Shown: positions 43,389-53,183, counted from the stretch's first letter. The stretch is 64,000 nucleotides of DNA from Fortiea sp. LEGE XX443 (GCF_015206815.1 NZ_JADEXZ010000018.1:18229-82228), one strand, 5' to 3'. Numbers and translations are program-made. Notes: generated from the sequence alone by a model not told the origin.

Positions 43389-45614
43389 ATGTTACCTAAA
43401 CCCAAGAAATATTGGACACCCCAGCACTGGGCAAGTTGGAAGCCCTTCGGCATTGGCGAACAGTATCCAAACAACTACTGGGAAGTATTTCGAGCAATTT
43501 GGCTGTCCCGCGACAAACTACCCTATGCCTGGAATATCCTCAATCAAGGTGTATGTGATGGCTGTGCTTTAGGGACAACTGGAATGAAAGATTGGACGCT
43601 AGATGGTATCCATCTCTGCAATGTCCGGTTGCGGTTGTTGCGGATGAACACCATGCCAGCTTTAAACCCGCATCTGCTTAAAGATGTATCGCAATTACAA
43701 ACTCAAAGAAGTTCTCAACTACGCGACTTGGGGCGACTTCCCTATCCGATGATGCGCCAACGAGGGGAAAAAGGATTTTACCGCGTTAGCTGGGATGAAG
43801 CTTTAGATTTAATTGCCAGTCGTATCCGCGCCACCACACCAGAAAGACTCAGTTTTTACATTACTAGTCGCGGCACTGTCAACGAAACTTATTACGCTAC
43901 CCAAAAAGCTGTACGAGCAATGGGCAGTAATAATATTGATAATGCAGCCCGCATCTGTCATTCTCCAAGTACCGCAGCCCTGAAAACATCTCTGGGTGCG
44001 GGGGCTACCACTTGTTCTTATAAAGACTGGATAGGCACTGATTTATTAGTTTTTATTGGTTCCAATGTTGCCAATAATCAGCCAGTCACCGTTAAATATC
44101 TCCACTACGCTAAAAAAGCTGGCACGAAAATTGTGGTAATTAATACTTACCGTGAGCCAGGAATGGAAAGGTATTGGGTGCCTTCAATTGTGGAAAGCGC
44201 TTTGTTTGGTACTAAGTTTGCCGAAGATTTCTTTTTGGTAAACGGTGGCGGTGATATGGCATTTTTGAATGGGACAATCAAACACATGATTGTTCACGGA
44301 TGGGTAGACCAGTCATTTATAGACAGTTACACCACAGGATTTACAGAACTCAAGGCATCTTTAGAACAACAATCTTGGGAAGAATTAGAAAGGCTTTCAG
44401 GCGCAACCCGCTATGATATGCACGCCTTTGCCAAAATGGTTGCAGCAGCCAATAAAGCTGTGTTTGTTTGGAGTATGGGCATTACTCAGCATGAATGCGG
44501 CGAAGATAATGTCCGCAGTATCATCAATTTAGCGCTGACTAAAGGTTTTGTCGGGCGGGAAGGTTGCGGTTTAATGCCGATTCGTGGTCACTCTGGGGTG
44601 CAAGGCGGTGCAGAGATGGGATGTTATGCTACGGTGTTTCCTGGTGGCAAACCCATCAACCCAGAAAATGCAGTTCATTTGAGTCAACAGTGGGGCTTTG
44701 AAGTGCCTAGCACTAGAGGTTTAATAGCACCAGAAATGATTGATGCTGCTTACGAAAGGCAGTTAGATGTGTTGTTTTCTGTGGGGGGGAATTTTTTAGA
44801 AGTCCTACCAGAACCAGATTATGTAGAAGGCGCTTTGCAACGTATACCGCTGCGAGTGCATATGGATATTGTGCTTTCTAGCCAAATGTTAGTAGAACCA
44901 GCAGACACAGTTATATTGTTACCTGCAACAACTCGCTATGAAGTACCAGGGGGAGTAACAGAAACCTCTACGGAACGGCGGATAATTTTCAGCCCGGAAA
45001 TTCCCGGTTCGCGTATTGGCGAGGCGCTTCCAGAGTGGGAAGTGTTTATGGAATTGGCAAAGCGGGTGCGTCCAGATTTGGCAGACAAAATAGGGTTTAA
45101 AAGTACGGCAGCTATCCGCCAAGAAATTGCTCAAGTCGTGCCATTATATGCCGGTATTCAACACTTACAACAGGCAGGTGACCAGTTTCAATATGGTGGT
45201 TCCCATTTATGCTTTGGCTGGAATTTTGCTACACCAGATGGCAAAGCACATTTTACACCTTTATCTCCATCCCCAAAAGAAATCCCTGAAGGCTGTTTCT
45301 TGGTAGCTACACGTCGAGGCAAGCAATTTAATAGTATGGTGCAAGAACGCAAAGATGCAATTACTGGGGCATTACGCGAGGCGGTGTTAATGAATGTTGC
45401 TGATGCAACTAAGTTGAATTTAAAAGATGGAGATCAGGTAATTTTGAAGAACGATTTGGGGGAATTACTAGGAAGGATTTATATTGCACCTATCCAACGC
45501 GGAAATTTACAAGTCCATTGGCCAGAGGGAAATGTACTGCTTGATAAAACTAAGCGATCGCTAGAAGGAGTACCAGATTACAATGCTGTCGTAAGGCTGG
45601 AAAAACACAACTAA
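43389..45614 (+). CDS. FdhF/YdeP family molybdopterin oxidoreductase
   Basis: A 741-residue member of the FdhF/YdeP group of molybdopterin enzymes. The N-terminus KPKKYWTPQHWASWKPFGIG and the Cys motif GVCDGCALGTTGMKDWTLDG (~57-76) with a later Cys (HLCNVRL) are typical and imply an iron-sulfur cluster. The molybdopterin core shows WDEALDLIASRI, NAARICHSPSTAALKTSLGA, DLLVFIGSNVANNQPVT and GMGITQHECGEDN-like text. C-terminal VATRRGKQFNSMVQERKDAI and NVADATKLNLKDGDQV form the cap domain. E. coli YdeP contributes to acid resistance; substrate here is unknown. ATG 43389 is preferred over TTG 43383. Confidence 0.9.
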   Translation: MLPKPKKYWTPQHWASWKPFGIGEQYPNNYWEVFRAIWLSRDKLPYAWNILNQGVCDGCALGTTGMKDWTLDGIHLCNVRLRLLRMNTMPALNPHLLKDVSQLQTQRSSQLRDLGRLPYPMMRQRGEKGFYRVSWDEALDLIASRIRATTPERLSFYITSRGTVNETYYATQKAVRAMGSNNIDNAARICHSPSTAALKTSLGAGATTCSYKDWIGTDLLVFIGSNVANNQPVTVKYLHYAKKAGTKIVVINTYREPGMERYWVPSIVESALFGTKFAEDFFLVNGGGDMAFLNGTIKHMIVHGWVDQSFIDSYTTGFTELKASLEQQSWEELERLSGATRYDMHAFAKMVAAANKAVFVWSMGITQHECGEDNVRSIINLALTKGFVGREGCGLMPIRGHSGVQGGAEMGCYATVFPGGKPINPENAVHLSQQWGFEVPSTRGLIAPEMIDAAYERQLDVLFSVGGNFLEVLPEPDYVEGALQRIPLRVHMDIVLSSQMLVEPADTVILLPATTRYEVPGGVTETSTERRIIFSPEIPGSRIGEALPEWEVFMELAKRVRPDLADKIGFKSTAAIRQEIAQVVPLYAGIQHLQQAGDQFQYGGSHLCFGWNFATPDGKAHFTPLSPSPKEIPEGCFLVATRRGKQFNSMVQERKDAITGALREAVLMNVADATKLNLKDGDQVILKNDLGELLGRIYIAPIQRGNLQVHWPEGNVLLDKTKRSLEGVPDYNAVVRLEKHN

Positions 45615-45635
45615 ATAATATCCCAGAATATCAGT

Positions 45636-46424
45636 ATGCTAGGCGCGATCGCAGGTGACATTATTGGTTCGGTATATGAAGTCAACAATATCAAAACCAA
45701 AGATTTTCCGCTATTTAATCGGCAATGTCGCTTCACAGATGACACTGTGCTAACTGTAGCAGTGGCAGAGATAATTCTTGATGCTGGTGAGTTGCTGCAC
45801 AGCAGTCAATACATTGAACAATTTAAGTCTTATTTCTGTCGCTATCCCTACGCTGGTTATGGTGGCACTTTTAGAAATTGGGCAACCTCTAGCAACAGTG
45901 AGCCATACAACAGTTGGGGTAATGGTTCTGCAATGCGAGTAAGTCCGGTGGGATTTGCATTTAATAATTTAGATGCTGTGTTGCAAGAAGCAAAACGCTG
46001 TGCTGAAGTTACTCATAATCATCCTGAAGGTATTAAAGGCGCTCAAGCCACAGCCACAGCAGTATTTCTGGCGCGTACAGGCCATGATAAACCTGCGATT
46101 AAATCTTATATTCAAAATACTTTTGGCTACGATTTAGAAATCACCCTTGACCAAATTAGACCTAACTATAAGTTTGATGTTTCCTGTCAAGGTTCTGTCC
46201 CCCAAGCTATTATCGCCTTCTTGGAATCTACCGATTATGAAGATGCCATCCGCAATGCCATTTCTTTAGGTGGTGACAGTGACACCATCGCTTGTATTAC
46301 AGGTGGTATTGCCCAAGCATATTATGGTGGCGTACCAAAAGCGATCGCAGAACAAGCACTATCTCATTTAAATGAGCATTTATATACAATTACCGAAAAA
46401 TTTATGTTGCGATACTGTACATAG
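45636..46424 (+). CDS. ADP-ribosylglycohydrolase family protein
   Basis: A 262-residue DraG/ARH-like protein that removes ADP-ribose from proteins or small molecules. It starts at the fold (MLGAIAGDIIGSVYE) and has the Mg-binding motif FTDDTVLTVAVAE (~31-43), WGNGSAMRVSPVGF (~92-105), VTHNHPEGIKGAQATA (~123-138) and the second metal site SLGGDSDTIACITGGIAQAY (~211-230). It is 21 bp after the molybdoenzyme gene, so probably co-transcribed. No DraT partner is nearby, so it is not clearly tied to nitrogenase control. Confidence 0.92.
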   Translation: MLGAIAGDIIGSVYEVNNIKTKDFPLFNRQCRFTDDTVLTVAVAEIILDAGELLHSSQYIEQFKSYFCRYPYAGYGGTFRNWATSSNSEPYNSWGNGSAMRVSPVGFAFNNLDAVLQEAKRCAEVTHNHPEGIKGAQATATAVFLARTGHDKPAIKSYIQNTFGYDLEITLDQIRPNYKFDVSCQGSVPQAIIAFLESTDYEDAIRNAISLGGDSDTIACITGGIAQAYYGGVPKAIAEQALSHLNEHLYTITEKFMLRYCT

Positions 46425-46426
46425 AA

Positions 46427-46966
46427 TTAAATCTGGCGCTGCTTGATTGGTTGAGCCGGATTACCTGCATAAATAGTCATCGCTTCTAAAGAACGCCCTG
46501 TAACTCCACCCAAAGTCAATACTGCTCCTCTACCAATGGTAACTCCAGGGCCAACTACTGACTTAGCCGCAATCCAGCTACTTTCTTGAATATAAATTGG
46601 GGCAGTAATTAACTTAAAATTGGGATCACTCCAGTCGTGATTGCCCGTGCAGAGATAGACACCCTGAGATATACACACATGGCTTTCGATAGTTACAGGC
46701 GCGAGGTTATCAATCCAAGTATCTTCTCCAATCCAAACATGATCACCTACAGTCAACCGCCAGGGAAACTTAATCCGTACTCCAGGTTTTATCCGAACGT
46801 TTTCACCAATCTGTGCGCCAAAACTGCGGAGTATCCAAACCTTGAAGCCTGAGACAGTCAACCAACGATTTTGTACTAAAGGTGAACCCAGAAAATACCA
46901 CAATACTTGTTTCCATAAGGGTGCGCCAGGAGTATAAGTAGCAAGGGTGTAATTATCTAACCGCAT
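46427..46966 (-). CDS. WcaF-like sugar O-acetyltransferase
   Basis: A 179-residue left-handed beta-helix acetyltransferase of the WcaF group. The N-terminal helix (APLWKQVLWYFLGSPLVQ) is followed by hexapeptide repeats: AQIGENVRIKPGVRIKFP, VGDHVWIGEDTWIDNLAPVT, SHVCISQGVYLCTGNHDWSD (catalytic His) and SVVGPGVTIGRGAVLTLGGV. It uses acetyl-CoA to decorate exopolysaccharide sugars. It marks the left end of the polysaccharide locus, convergent with the ADP-ribosylglycohydrolase gene, with only 2 bp between the stops. Confidence 0.9.
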   Translation of the reverse strand: MRLDNYTLATYTPGAPLWKQVLWYFLGSPLVQNRWLTVSGFKVWILRSFGAQIGENVRIKPGVRIKFPWRLTVGDHVWIGEDTWIDNLAPVTIESHVCISQGVYLCTGNHDWSDPNFKLITAPIYIQESSWIAAKSVVGPGVTIGRGAVLTLGGVTGRSLEAMTIYAGNPAQPIKQRQI

Positions 46967-47036
46967 ATATCAGGCTAATAAACATTCTATTAAGCAACTG
47001 CTCCCATATAAACGTGATTATAAGTACCTATTGGCT

Positions 47037-47065
47037 AACGCACCGAAAATCTTCAATGGTGCGTT
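47037..47065. repeat. AACGCACC/GGTGCGTT hairpin
   Basis: AACGCACC (47037-47044) and GGTGCGTT (47058-47065), an 8-bp perfect stem in the gap between the acetyltransferase and PEP-CTERM genes. It is a common type of short palindrome in these genomes. Confidence 0.5.
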
Positions 47066-47130
47066 GGGATTGTCGTCCATAACGAACTCTACCAGATGAA
47101 AACGAAGCAGAGTATGATTTTTAGAAAAAT

Positions 47131-47201
47131 AGGTTGGGTTGAACAACAGTGAAACCCAACAAATTATGCGCGGATGTTGGGTTCATTCCTCAACCCAACC
47201 T
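47131..47201. repeat. nested cruciform repeat based on GGTTGGGTT
   Basis: Outer arms AGGTTGGGTTG (47131-47141) and CAACCCAACCT (47191-47201); inner arms AACCCAAC (47153-47160) and GTTGGGTT (47176-47183). The 71-bp unit can fold as a two-stage cruciform, a dispersed repeat type known from cyanobacterial genomes. The rest of the 456-bp gap (46967-47422) shows nothing else. Confidence 0.6.
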
Positions 47202-47422
47202 ACACCTACGCCTGAATTTTTATAATAAATGCTTGAGTGTTTAACTTTTTTTATTATTATTTAGAATTCAGCAAGAAAATAGAAAACACACCAAATTTTG
47301 AGAAAAGTGATTTATGTCAAAGTTGACCTTTCTTAATTATTAAAATTCTGATTAGGCAAGTGACATATGTTTGAGAGAATCTAGCCTCACTGTTATCTTA
47401 ATCAAAGTTATTTAAACTGTGA

Positions 47423-48115
47423 TTAAACTGCTACTTTTGCTTTGGCTTCTTTGTTGCCGTACTTGCGCTTTAAGACACCCATACCTATAGTACCTACACC
47501 AAGACCAAGCATGGTGATAGGTTCAGGTACTGGTGTAGAGGAGTTAACGAAGCTATCACTACCATTCGGAAACGCGGGTACGTGGATACCAGCTAATAAC
47601 GTACGACCAAGAATAGCGTTGATAACAGCTTGGTAGTTACCATGAGCCGTGAAGCTAACTCCTAAGGTTTCGTTTGTTTGCACTGAGTTGACGTTATTTT
47701 GCCCTGGTACTCTAGTTGCACTAAAGACTGTAGTACCCCATTCTAAAATATTTCCGCTTTGTGGCAAATTAGGACTATTGTCTATTTGAAACTCGACATC
47801 CCCAAGGTTATTAACATTGACTTGGAAGTTAGATAGTAGAGTAGATGCTTGTGAACCACCAAAAGCAACCTGATCAATGCGGGCTTGGTTAGCAACAGAG
47901 TTGTTAAATGCAAATCTGACTGTATCGTTACCCAGATCGCTTACATCTAATCTAAAGCTACCAGCAAAGGCATCGCCATTTGTGTTATTTGCTCCTGAAA
48001 TGTTCTGAAAACCAAAGGAAGTAGTGATAGCAGCCGCAGGTCTAGCAACAGTTGTTACAACTGCAACGCTTGCTCCTACCAACAAAGCAGAAAAAACTGG
48101 ACTAATTTTCATCAT
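47423..48115 (-). CDS. PEP-CTERM sorting-signal exported protein
   Basis: A 230-residue protein with signal peptide (SALLVGASVAVVTTVARPAA), a beta-rich middle (TTSFGFQNISGANNTNGDAF to LLAGIHVPAFPNGSDSF) and a C-terminal sorting signal: VPEPITMLGLGVGTIGMGVL followed by KRKY and a basic end. PEP-CTERM proteins are processed by exosortase and usually go with exopolysaccharide loci, which fits the position. The middle resembles other cyanobacterial 'cistern'-type proteins of unknown function. Monocistronic, minus strand. Confidence 0.9.
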   Translation of the reverse strand: MMKISPVFSALLVGASVAVVTTVARPAAAITTSFGFQNISGANNTNGDAFAGSFRLDVSDLGNDTVRFAFNNSVANQARIDQVAFGGSQASTLLSNFQVNVNNLGDVEFQIDNSPNLPQSGNILEWGTTVFSATRVPGQNNVNSVQTNETLGVSFTAHGNYQAVINAILGRTLLAGIHVPAFPNGSDSFVNSSTPVPEPITMLGLGVGTIGMGVLKRKYGNKEAKAKVAV

Positions 48116-48257
48116 TTAAAAACCTGAAAGAACAGTGTGTTAAAAATATACGGTGAAATTTTCCGTAAATCAATGGGTATACGCCGCAACTTCATCAATT
48201 ATTCATCAAAATAAAATATTTAATTATACTAAGGTTTAATTGTTCTTCACTGACTCT

Positions 48258-48297
48258 GCTTTTTCCTCAAGGCTATTGGGTATTGTGAGGAAAAAGC
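48258..48297 (-). terminator. hairpin downstream of the Wzz/Wzc gene
   Basis: GCTTTTTCCTCA (48258-48269) and TGAGGAAAAAGC (48286-48297): a perfect 12-bp stem with a 16-nt loop, about 180 bp beyond the minus-strand stop at 48479. It has no U-tract beyond the stem itself. The remaining gap sequence (48116-48478) shows no ORF. Confidence 0.45.
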
Positions 48298-48478
48298 TTA
48301 GATATAGTAAGCACTTTAACAATAAAACGCTGTTACTAGCAGCATAGTTATTTGATGGCTGTTAAAGCTAAATATGTAAGTATATTAAAGTGCAGAAAAT
48401 ATGTGATGTTACATTAGCCTACGGCATAACACACCCTACCGATGCCAGTATTTTATAAACATCCATTAAACCGCTTTT

Positions 48479-50623
48479 TTAACTGTTAGTAACCACACCC
48501 AATATATTCAACGGCAAAATCTTTAAATAATCTAAAGCTTGCTCTATCACTGAAGCATCTGTTTTACCTACCCTTACAACCATCAAAACCCCGTCTGTAT
48601 AGGGTGATATCACACTAATATCAGATAATCCAAAGAAATGAGGAGCATCGTAAATTACTAAATCATAATCATTATGAAATTCTGTCATTAGTTGCTTCAT
48701 TTTTTCAGATGCAAGTAATTTTATCGGATCATCCGGTGCTGGGCCAGCAGTAATCAAAGATAATTGCTCCATAGAAGGTAGTTTATGAATAACTTCACTT
48801 ACTGGTAAATTTGTAGATAGTAAACTACTCAATCCCCATAGGTTTTTTAAATTTGCTAGGTTGTGAATCATGGGGTTGCGAAGGTTTGCATCTACAAGTA
48901 GTACTCGCAACCCCATTGCTGTGACTGTTTGAGCTAGATAAAAAGCAACTATAGATTTTCCATCACCAGCCATAACTGAACTAATGACTAAAGAACGTAC
49001 TTGGGAATTAGGTTTAATTTGTTGAATATTTGTGTACAAGAATCTTAAAGCATCTAAAAATTCTGTTGAATAACTGCTATATTCTTGAGCAATTGCAACA
49101 CTTGAATCTTCATTACCTTCTAGCAAGGAATTAAATAGTTTGACTGGAAAAAACTTTGATTTAGAAGTACGCGACTGAAGAGCTTTGACTTCATTATCAA
49201 AGGGAACATTCCCTAACAAAGGGAAGTGTATCTTCTTTTTAAGTTTTAGTACATTATGGTAAGTGTTGTCTGTTTTTTCTAGTAATAAAGCGACACCAAT
49301 ACCTACTGCTATACTTACAAACAAGCCTATAATTAAGTTGCGTAATCGACTAGAAGCAGTAACCAACATTGGCTGACTAGGTGGTTGGATTAACTGCCAA
49401 CCTAACTCTGTTTGTGATATCTGAATTTGTAAATTTTCGCGGTTTGATAAAAAACGATTTAGGCTTTCATTAGCGAATTGTAATTTGCGCTGTATTTCTG
49501 TATATTGTCGTGCCAAAATTGGCACTTGCTTACGTTGTTGTTCAAGTTGCTGTGATATTTTGGTAATTTCTCTGCTTTGCACTTCTAAGGATTGAAGTTG
49601 ACTGTTTAATTCTGCTGCTCTTACATTTAAAAAACGCTTTTCTTCCTGAAGTAACACTGGCAGCAAACTGTTTCTTTTTTCCTTCAAAGTTTGCAGCCTG
49701 GGGTTTTCTTCCTGCAAAACTATTGACTCTGTGGCAATTTGAGTGTCTAGCTGCGTTATCTGATTTAAAAGTTGCTGATATAAAGAAGCGCTATTGAGTA
49801 CTGTTGTTTTTCCCTTTTCTGTCTGAAGAAGGCTTAATTGATTACGCGCTTGTGTCAACTGTAGATTAATATTCTGTCGTGCTTCAGCTAAGGAACTAGC
49901 TTGTCTATCAATTGAATCTACTTGGCTCTCTGGGGTATTAAAATTGTATCTTTGGCGAAAAATTTGCAGTTCCTGTTGAATTTGATTAACTCGGCTTTGT
50001 ATGGATGGTAATTGTGTATTAATAAATTGAATCCCTTGGCGTAGTTTGGTTTGTCGCCTTTCTTGGCTATATTCTAAATAATCTTTGACAATTAGCTCTA
50101 ATACTTTTTTAACCTGAGTTGCATCGTTCCCTCGATAACGCGTTTCTATAATTTTAGTTTCGCCTAACTGATTAACAGTTAGAGATTTGAGTAGAGATGG
50201 ATAGGTAATCTCTGGATAAGAAGTTCTCAATTCCTGAAGTGTGTTTCTCATTACTTCAGGGCTTTTGAGAACTATGATTTGACTGTCGTAATCTAGTTTT
50301 GAGTTGCTTGAGTTGGTATCTTTAACAATATTCACTACCTCGCTATCATCATTAACCGGTTCCACCAACATAAAAAAATTGCTTTCATATTCTATTGGCT
50401 GTTTACTGAACATTACATTCACAACCACAGCTACCATCACAGTCATAGATACTCCTACTATGACTAGTGATCGCCGTCTTAATACATTTAGCCAATCCTG
50501 TATACTAAAACTTTCTTCTTGTTCTTCGCTCCAGGGAACAGGAACAGGCTGTGGTTGAGAAAATAAAAGTTTAGAGTTGCCATTTTGTTCAGCGTTTAAG
50601 CTTTGGTAAGGTTGGTTACTCAT
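48479..50623 (-). CDS. polysaccharide co-polymerase / BY-kinase (Wzz-Wzc type)
   Basis: A 714-residue inner-membrane protein that controls polysaccharide chain length and export. Residues ~38-75 start the Wzz domain (FSIQDWLNVLRRRSLVIVGV) with the first membrane helix. A long coiled-coil periplasmic region (~165-400) and the second helix (NLIIGLFVSIAVGIGVALLL, ~425) follow. The kinase part has Walker A VMAGDGKSIVAFYLAQ (~555), Walker A' VLLVDANLRNP (~580) and Walker B LVIYDAPHFFGLSD (~660). The protein stops at LNILGVVTNS, without the C-terminal tyrosine cluster usual in BY-kinases, so autophosphorylation may be absent or occur elsewhere. It is divergent from the glycosyltransferase gene at 51822. 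Confidence 0.92.
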   Translation of the reverse strand: MSNQPYQSLNAEQNGNSKLLFSQPQPVPVPWSEEQEESFSIQDWLNVLRRRSLVIVGVSMTVMVAVVVNVMFSKQPIEYESNFFMLVEPVNDDSEVVNIVKDTNSSNSKLDYDSQIIVLKSPEVMRNTLQELRTSYPEITYPSLLKSLTVNQLGETKIIETRYRGNDATQVKKVLELIVKDYLEYSQERRQTKLRQGIQFINTQLPSIQSRVNQIQQELQIFRQRYNFNTPESQVDSIDRQASSLAEARQNINLQLTQARNQLSLLQTEKGKTTVLNSASLYQQLLNQITQLDTQIATESIVLQEENPRLQTLKEKRNSLLPVLLQEEKRFLNVRAAELNSQLQSLEVQSREITKISQQLEQQRKQVPILARQYTEIQRKLQFANESLNRFLSNRENLQIQISQTELGWQLIQPPSQPMLVTASSRLRNLIIGLFVSIAVGIGVALLLEKTDNTYHNVLKLKKKIHFPLLGNVPFDNEVKALQSRTSKSKFFPVKLFNSLLEGNEDSSVAIAQEYSSYSTEFLDALRFLYTNIQQIKPNSQVRSLVISSVMAGDGKSIVAFYLAQTVTAMGLRVLLVDANLRNPMIHNLANLKNLWGLSSLLSTNLPVSEVIHKLPSMEQLSLITAGPAPDDPIKLLASEKMKQLMTEFHNDYDLVIYDAPHFFGLSDISVISPYTDGVLMVVRVGKTDASVIEQALDYLKILPLNILGVVTNS

Positions 50624-50643
50624 TATGTTTTAATTATTTGTAA

Positions 50644-50767
50644 TAAGTAAGTCGGCGTGAATATTTATCATTGGGATGAGGCAGGAGGCAGAGGGCAGGA
50701 GGGAAGAGGGTTTTAGCTTTATTCATATTTCTTTACATAGTTTGCTTTTATTCTGCCGACCTACTTA
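50644..50767. mobile_element. repeat family 1, copy C, inverted (124 bp, three heptamers)
   Basis: Ends TAAGTAAG (50644-50651) and CCGACCTACTTA (50756-50767). Read on the minus strand it matches copies A and B in block order (AACTATGTAA, CCTCTTCCC, heptamers of type CCTCCTG). It is more diverged and lies 20 bp upstream of the Wzz/Wzc start, so it sits in that gene's promoter region. Confidence 0.75.
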
Positions 50768-51821
50768 AAATAACTAAGATTTTAGTATGGAAATGTTTCC
50801 ATCTCTCTATTACACATAAAGTATGCCTGTGCTAATAATTACTTTTTAGTGGCCATTTTTTATAAAAAATACTGATTAAAGCAAATGCAAAGTGCTATGT
50901 TATACATTTTATACACAGAAGTATGCCCAGACTAAATAAACTTCCGCAGAAGTATCTACACAGATCCTAATTGACATAACACCTCTGTATTATAAAGATT
51001 TAATTATTCTATGTGTAGATTACCTTTAGAGCAGCTTTATTTAGATGTTGTGTAAGTGTCAATTACTCGGTTAATGAGATGATGTTGGAAAAATCATAAA
51101 CGGGCAAATTTTGCGCCAATTACCTCACAATAATCCCAATCATGGCCAGGTAAATAAGTGTCTCCACAGTTGCAAAAAGTTAGGTCGCAGTCTTTGTTTA
51201 ATCGTTAACACCAAACGAGCCAGCCCATCTTTGCTCTACTACAAGGGCGATTGGGTAGCAAAACAAACCTCTTGCGTGTAATCTTTTTGCGTATCGCCGG
51301 AAGTTGATTTAGTAGCTATATTTACTTTTTGGTACTTGCTCTACATAAAATTTAATATAAATTAAAACATGGCTTTTATGAAGAAACATCTAAAAAATGT
51401 TCTAGGAAAATGAACTTTATATAAAGGATACCAGTCATCTTTAAAACATGGTATCGTATATCTCGTGATCACACTTAGTAAACAAAAACATTAGGAGATT
51501 CGTAACTATAGAGAAAAATTATTAAGTAAGAGCGAATATTCATGATTAACAATGCTTTTGTGTTCCTCCCTTGTGTTCCCAGTGTAAAAAAAAAAGCATT
51601 AAATCAGAATTTAAGCTGGAGAGATAGCCTAGATACAACAAGTAATACAGGTAATTTTCAGATGTTGTTTAGTGGCATTCAAGAAATTTTTTATAGCCCT
51701 GGAAAAACGGAAATTAAAAATTAATCAAAAATCGTTAATCTAGGTTGTATTTTTATGTCTATAAGATTAATGGCTTGAGCAGTTCGGTGGTGTCTTCAAC
51801 AAAATTTATAATTGATCAACT
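50768..51821. other. 1.05-kb gap upstream of the GT4 gene
   Basis: Mostly AT-rich without convincing genes. It contains a degenerate Cys-rich minus-strand frame (51094-51317, listed separately) and a 60-codon plus frame (51542-51724) with non-coding-like composition. Control sequences of the divergent wzc and GT4 genes must lie here. Confidence 0.45.
51094..51317 (-). pseudogene. possible decayed small Cys-rich gene
   Basis: One minus-strand frame reads LLNQLPAIRKKITRKRFVLL, PNRPCSRAKMGWLVWC, a TAA stop, then RLNKDCDLTFCNCGDTYLPG and HDWDYCEVIGAKFARL. The second part has a C-x-C-G ... H-x-x-x-x-C arrangement that could bind zinc. It looks protein-like, but the internal stop and lack of a start suggest decay. 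I do not recognise the family. Confidence 0.3.
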
Positions 51822-53183
51822 ATGACACAGCCGATGAAACTAAATGAATGGATTAATAAAAAATTTGTACAATCCATTTCTATCCCCATAGAAGGTGAAA
51901 ATGCACCTTCTATAAAAGCACCAAAATCCATAAAACTGTCTGTAATCACTCAGTTCTTCCCCCCTGATTATGCTGCTACAGGACAGTTGATTGAAGAACT
52001 TGTGAAACAGCTAGGGCAACAAGGGGTAAATATTGAGGTATTTACAAGCCAACCTGGCTATGCGTTTCAATCTCAGACGGCTCCAGCCGTTGAATTGGTG
52101 GATCGAATAAGAATTCAGCGATCGCGCACGGCTCAACTTTGGCCAGGACGAATTCGTGGTAAAGCTGTTAATGGTGTACTCTATACATTACGCACTTTAC
52201 TATATCTGCTCAGGGCTTGGCGACGTAACAACATATTATTAGTCACAACAGCCCCTCCATTTTTACCAGTCTTAGGATATTTGGCTCATTTATTGTTCCG
52301 ATTGCCCTATGTCTGCATACTTTATGACTTATACCCAGATATTGCGATCGCCCTAGGGGTAGTATCCAAACACAGCTGGCTGGTGCGCTTATGGAATGCA
52401 ATTAACAAACAGGTTTGGCTAAAAGCTAAGGGGATTGTGGTACTTAGCCCGGCGATGAAGCAAAAGATAATATCACATTGTCCTGAAGTTGCTGATAAAA
52501 TTTCGGTAATACATAGCTGGGCTAACCCAGATGCGATCGTGCCGATTCCTAAATCAGAAAACTGGTTTGCCCAAGAGTACAATTTAGTTAATAAATTTAC
52601 CGTCCTCTATTCTGGAAATATGGGTCGTTGCCATGACATCGACACCATGTTAGAAGCTGCAAAGCAATTGCAGGACGAACCAATTCAGTTTGTCTGCATT
52701 GGTGGTGGTGCCAAACGCGAAGAATTAATCAAGGAAGTAAATCAGCTAGGGCTGAAGAATTTTACCTTCTTACCTTATCAAGATAAGCAAGTGCTGCCCT
52801 ATTCCTTAACAGCCTGTGATTTATCACTAGTGAGTGTGGATGCAATTACAGAGGGTTTGGTTGTGCCTAGCAAACTTTACTCTGCTTTAGCCTCTGGAAG
52901 ACCAATTGCTGTCATTTGCTCCCAGTCTTCATATCTGAGAGAAATGGTGGCTGAAGCTGACTGTGGTGGCACCTTTGAGAATGGAGACGGTCAAGGTTTA
53001 GCACAATTTATTCGCTTTCTTAGCCGTGATCCGCAAATAGGCGAACGGATGGGCAAGGCAGGTCGTCAGTATTTGCGATCGCACTTCACACCAAAAGTTA
53101 TATCTCAACAATACTTACGTGTTTTGCAGCAGGCAGTATCTTCTGATGAAGCTATGATTGTATCGGAAAGCAATGTAAAGTAA
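51822..53183 (+). CDS. glycosyltransferase family 4 (WbuB-like)
   Basis: A 453-residue GT-B fold transferase. A ~40-residue extension precedes the core start KLSVITQFFPPDYAATGQLI (~38-57). Donor-binding motifs are VLYSGNMGRCHDIDTMLEAA (~256), FVCIGGGAKREELIKE (~285), and the E-x7-E type block VSVDAITEGLVVPSKLYSAL (~330). The hydrophobic segment VLGYLAHLLFRLPYVCILYD (~149) suggests membrane association. It resembles WbuB-type N-acetyl-hexosaminyltransferases, which add a sugar to the lipid-linked unit. The sugar cannot be fixed from sequence. It begins the plus-strand half of the polysaccharide locus. Confidence 0.9.
   Translation: MTQPMKLNEWINKKFVQSISIPIEGENAPSIKAPKSIKLSVITQFFPPDYAATGQLIEELVKQLGQQGVNIEVFTSQPGYAFQSQTAPAVELVDRIRIQRSRTAQLWPGRIRGKAVNGVLYTLRTLLYLLRAWRRNNILLVTTAPPFLPVLGYLAHLLFRLPYVCILYDLYPDIAIALGVVSKHSWLVRLWNAINKQVWLKAKGIVVLSPAMKQKIISHCPEVADKISVIHSWANPDAIVPIPKSENWFAQEYNLVNKFTVLYSGNMGRCHDIDTMLEAAKQLQDEPIQFVCIGGGAKREELIKEVNQLGLKNFTFLPYQDKQVLPYSLTACDLSLVSVDAITEGLVVPSKLYSALASGRPIAVICSQSSYLREMVAEADCGGTFENGDGQGLAQFIRFLSRDPQIGERMGKAGRQYLRSHFTPKVISQQYLRVLQQAVSSDEAMIVSESNVK

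Noticed and set aside
51542..51724. 60-codon plus-strand ORF
   Set aside because: Contains an A10 run, has no SD, no family-like sequence and composition like the surrounding non-coding DNA.
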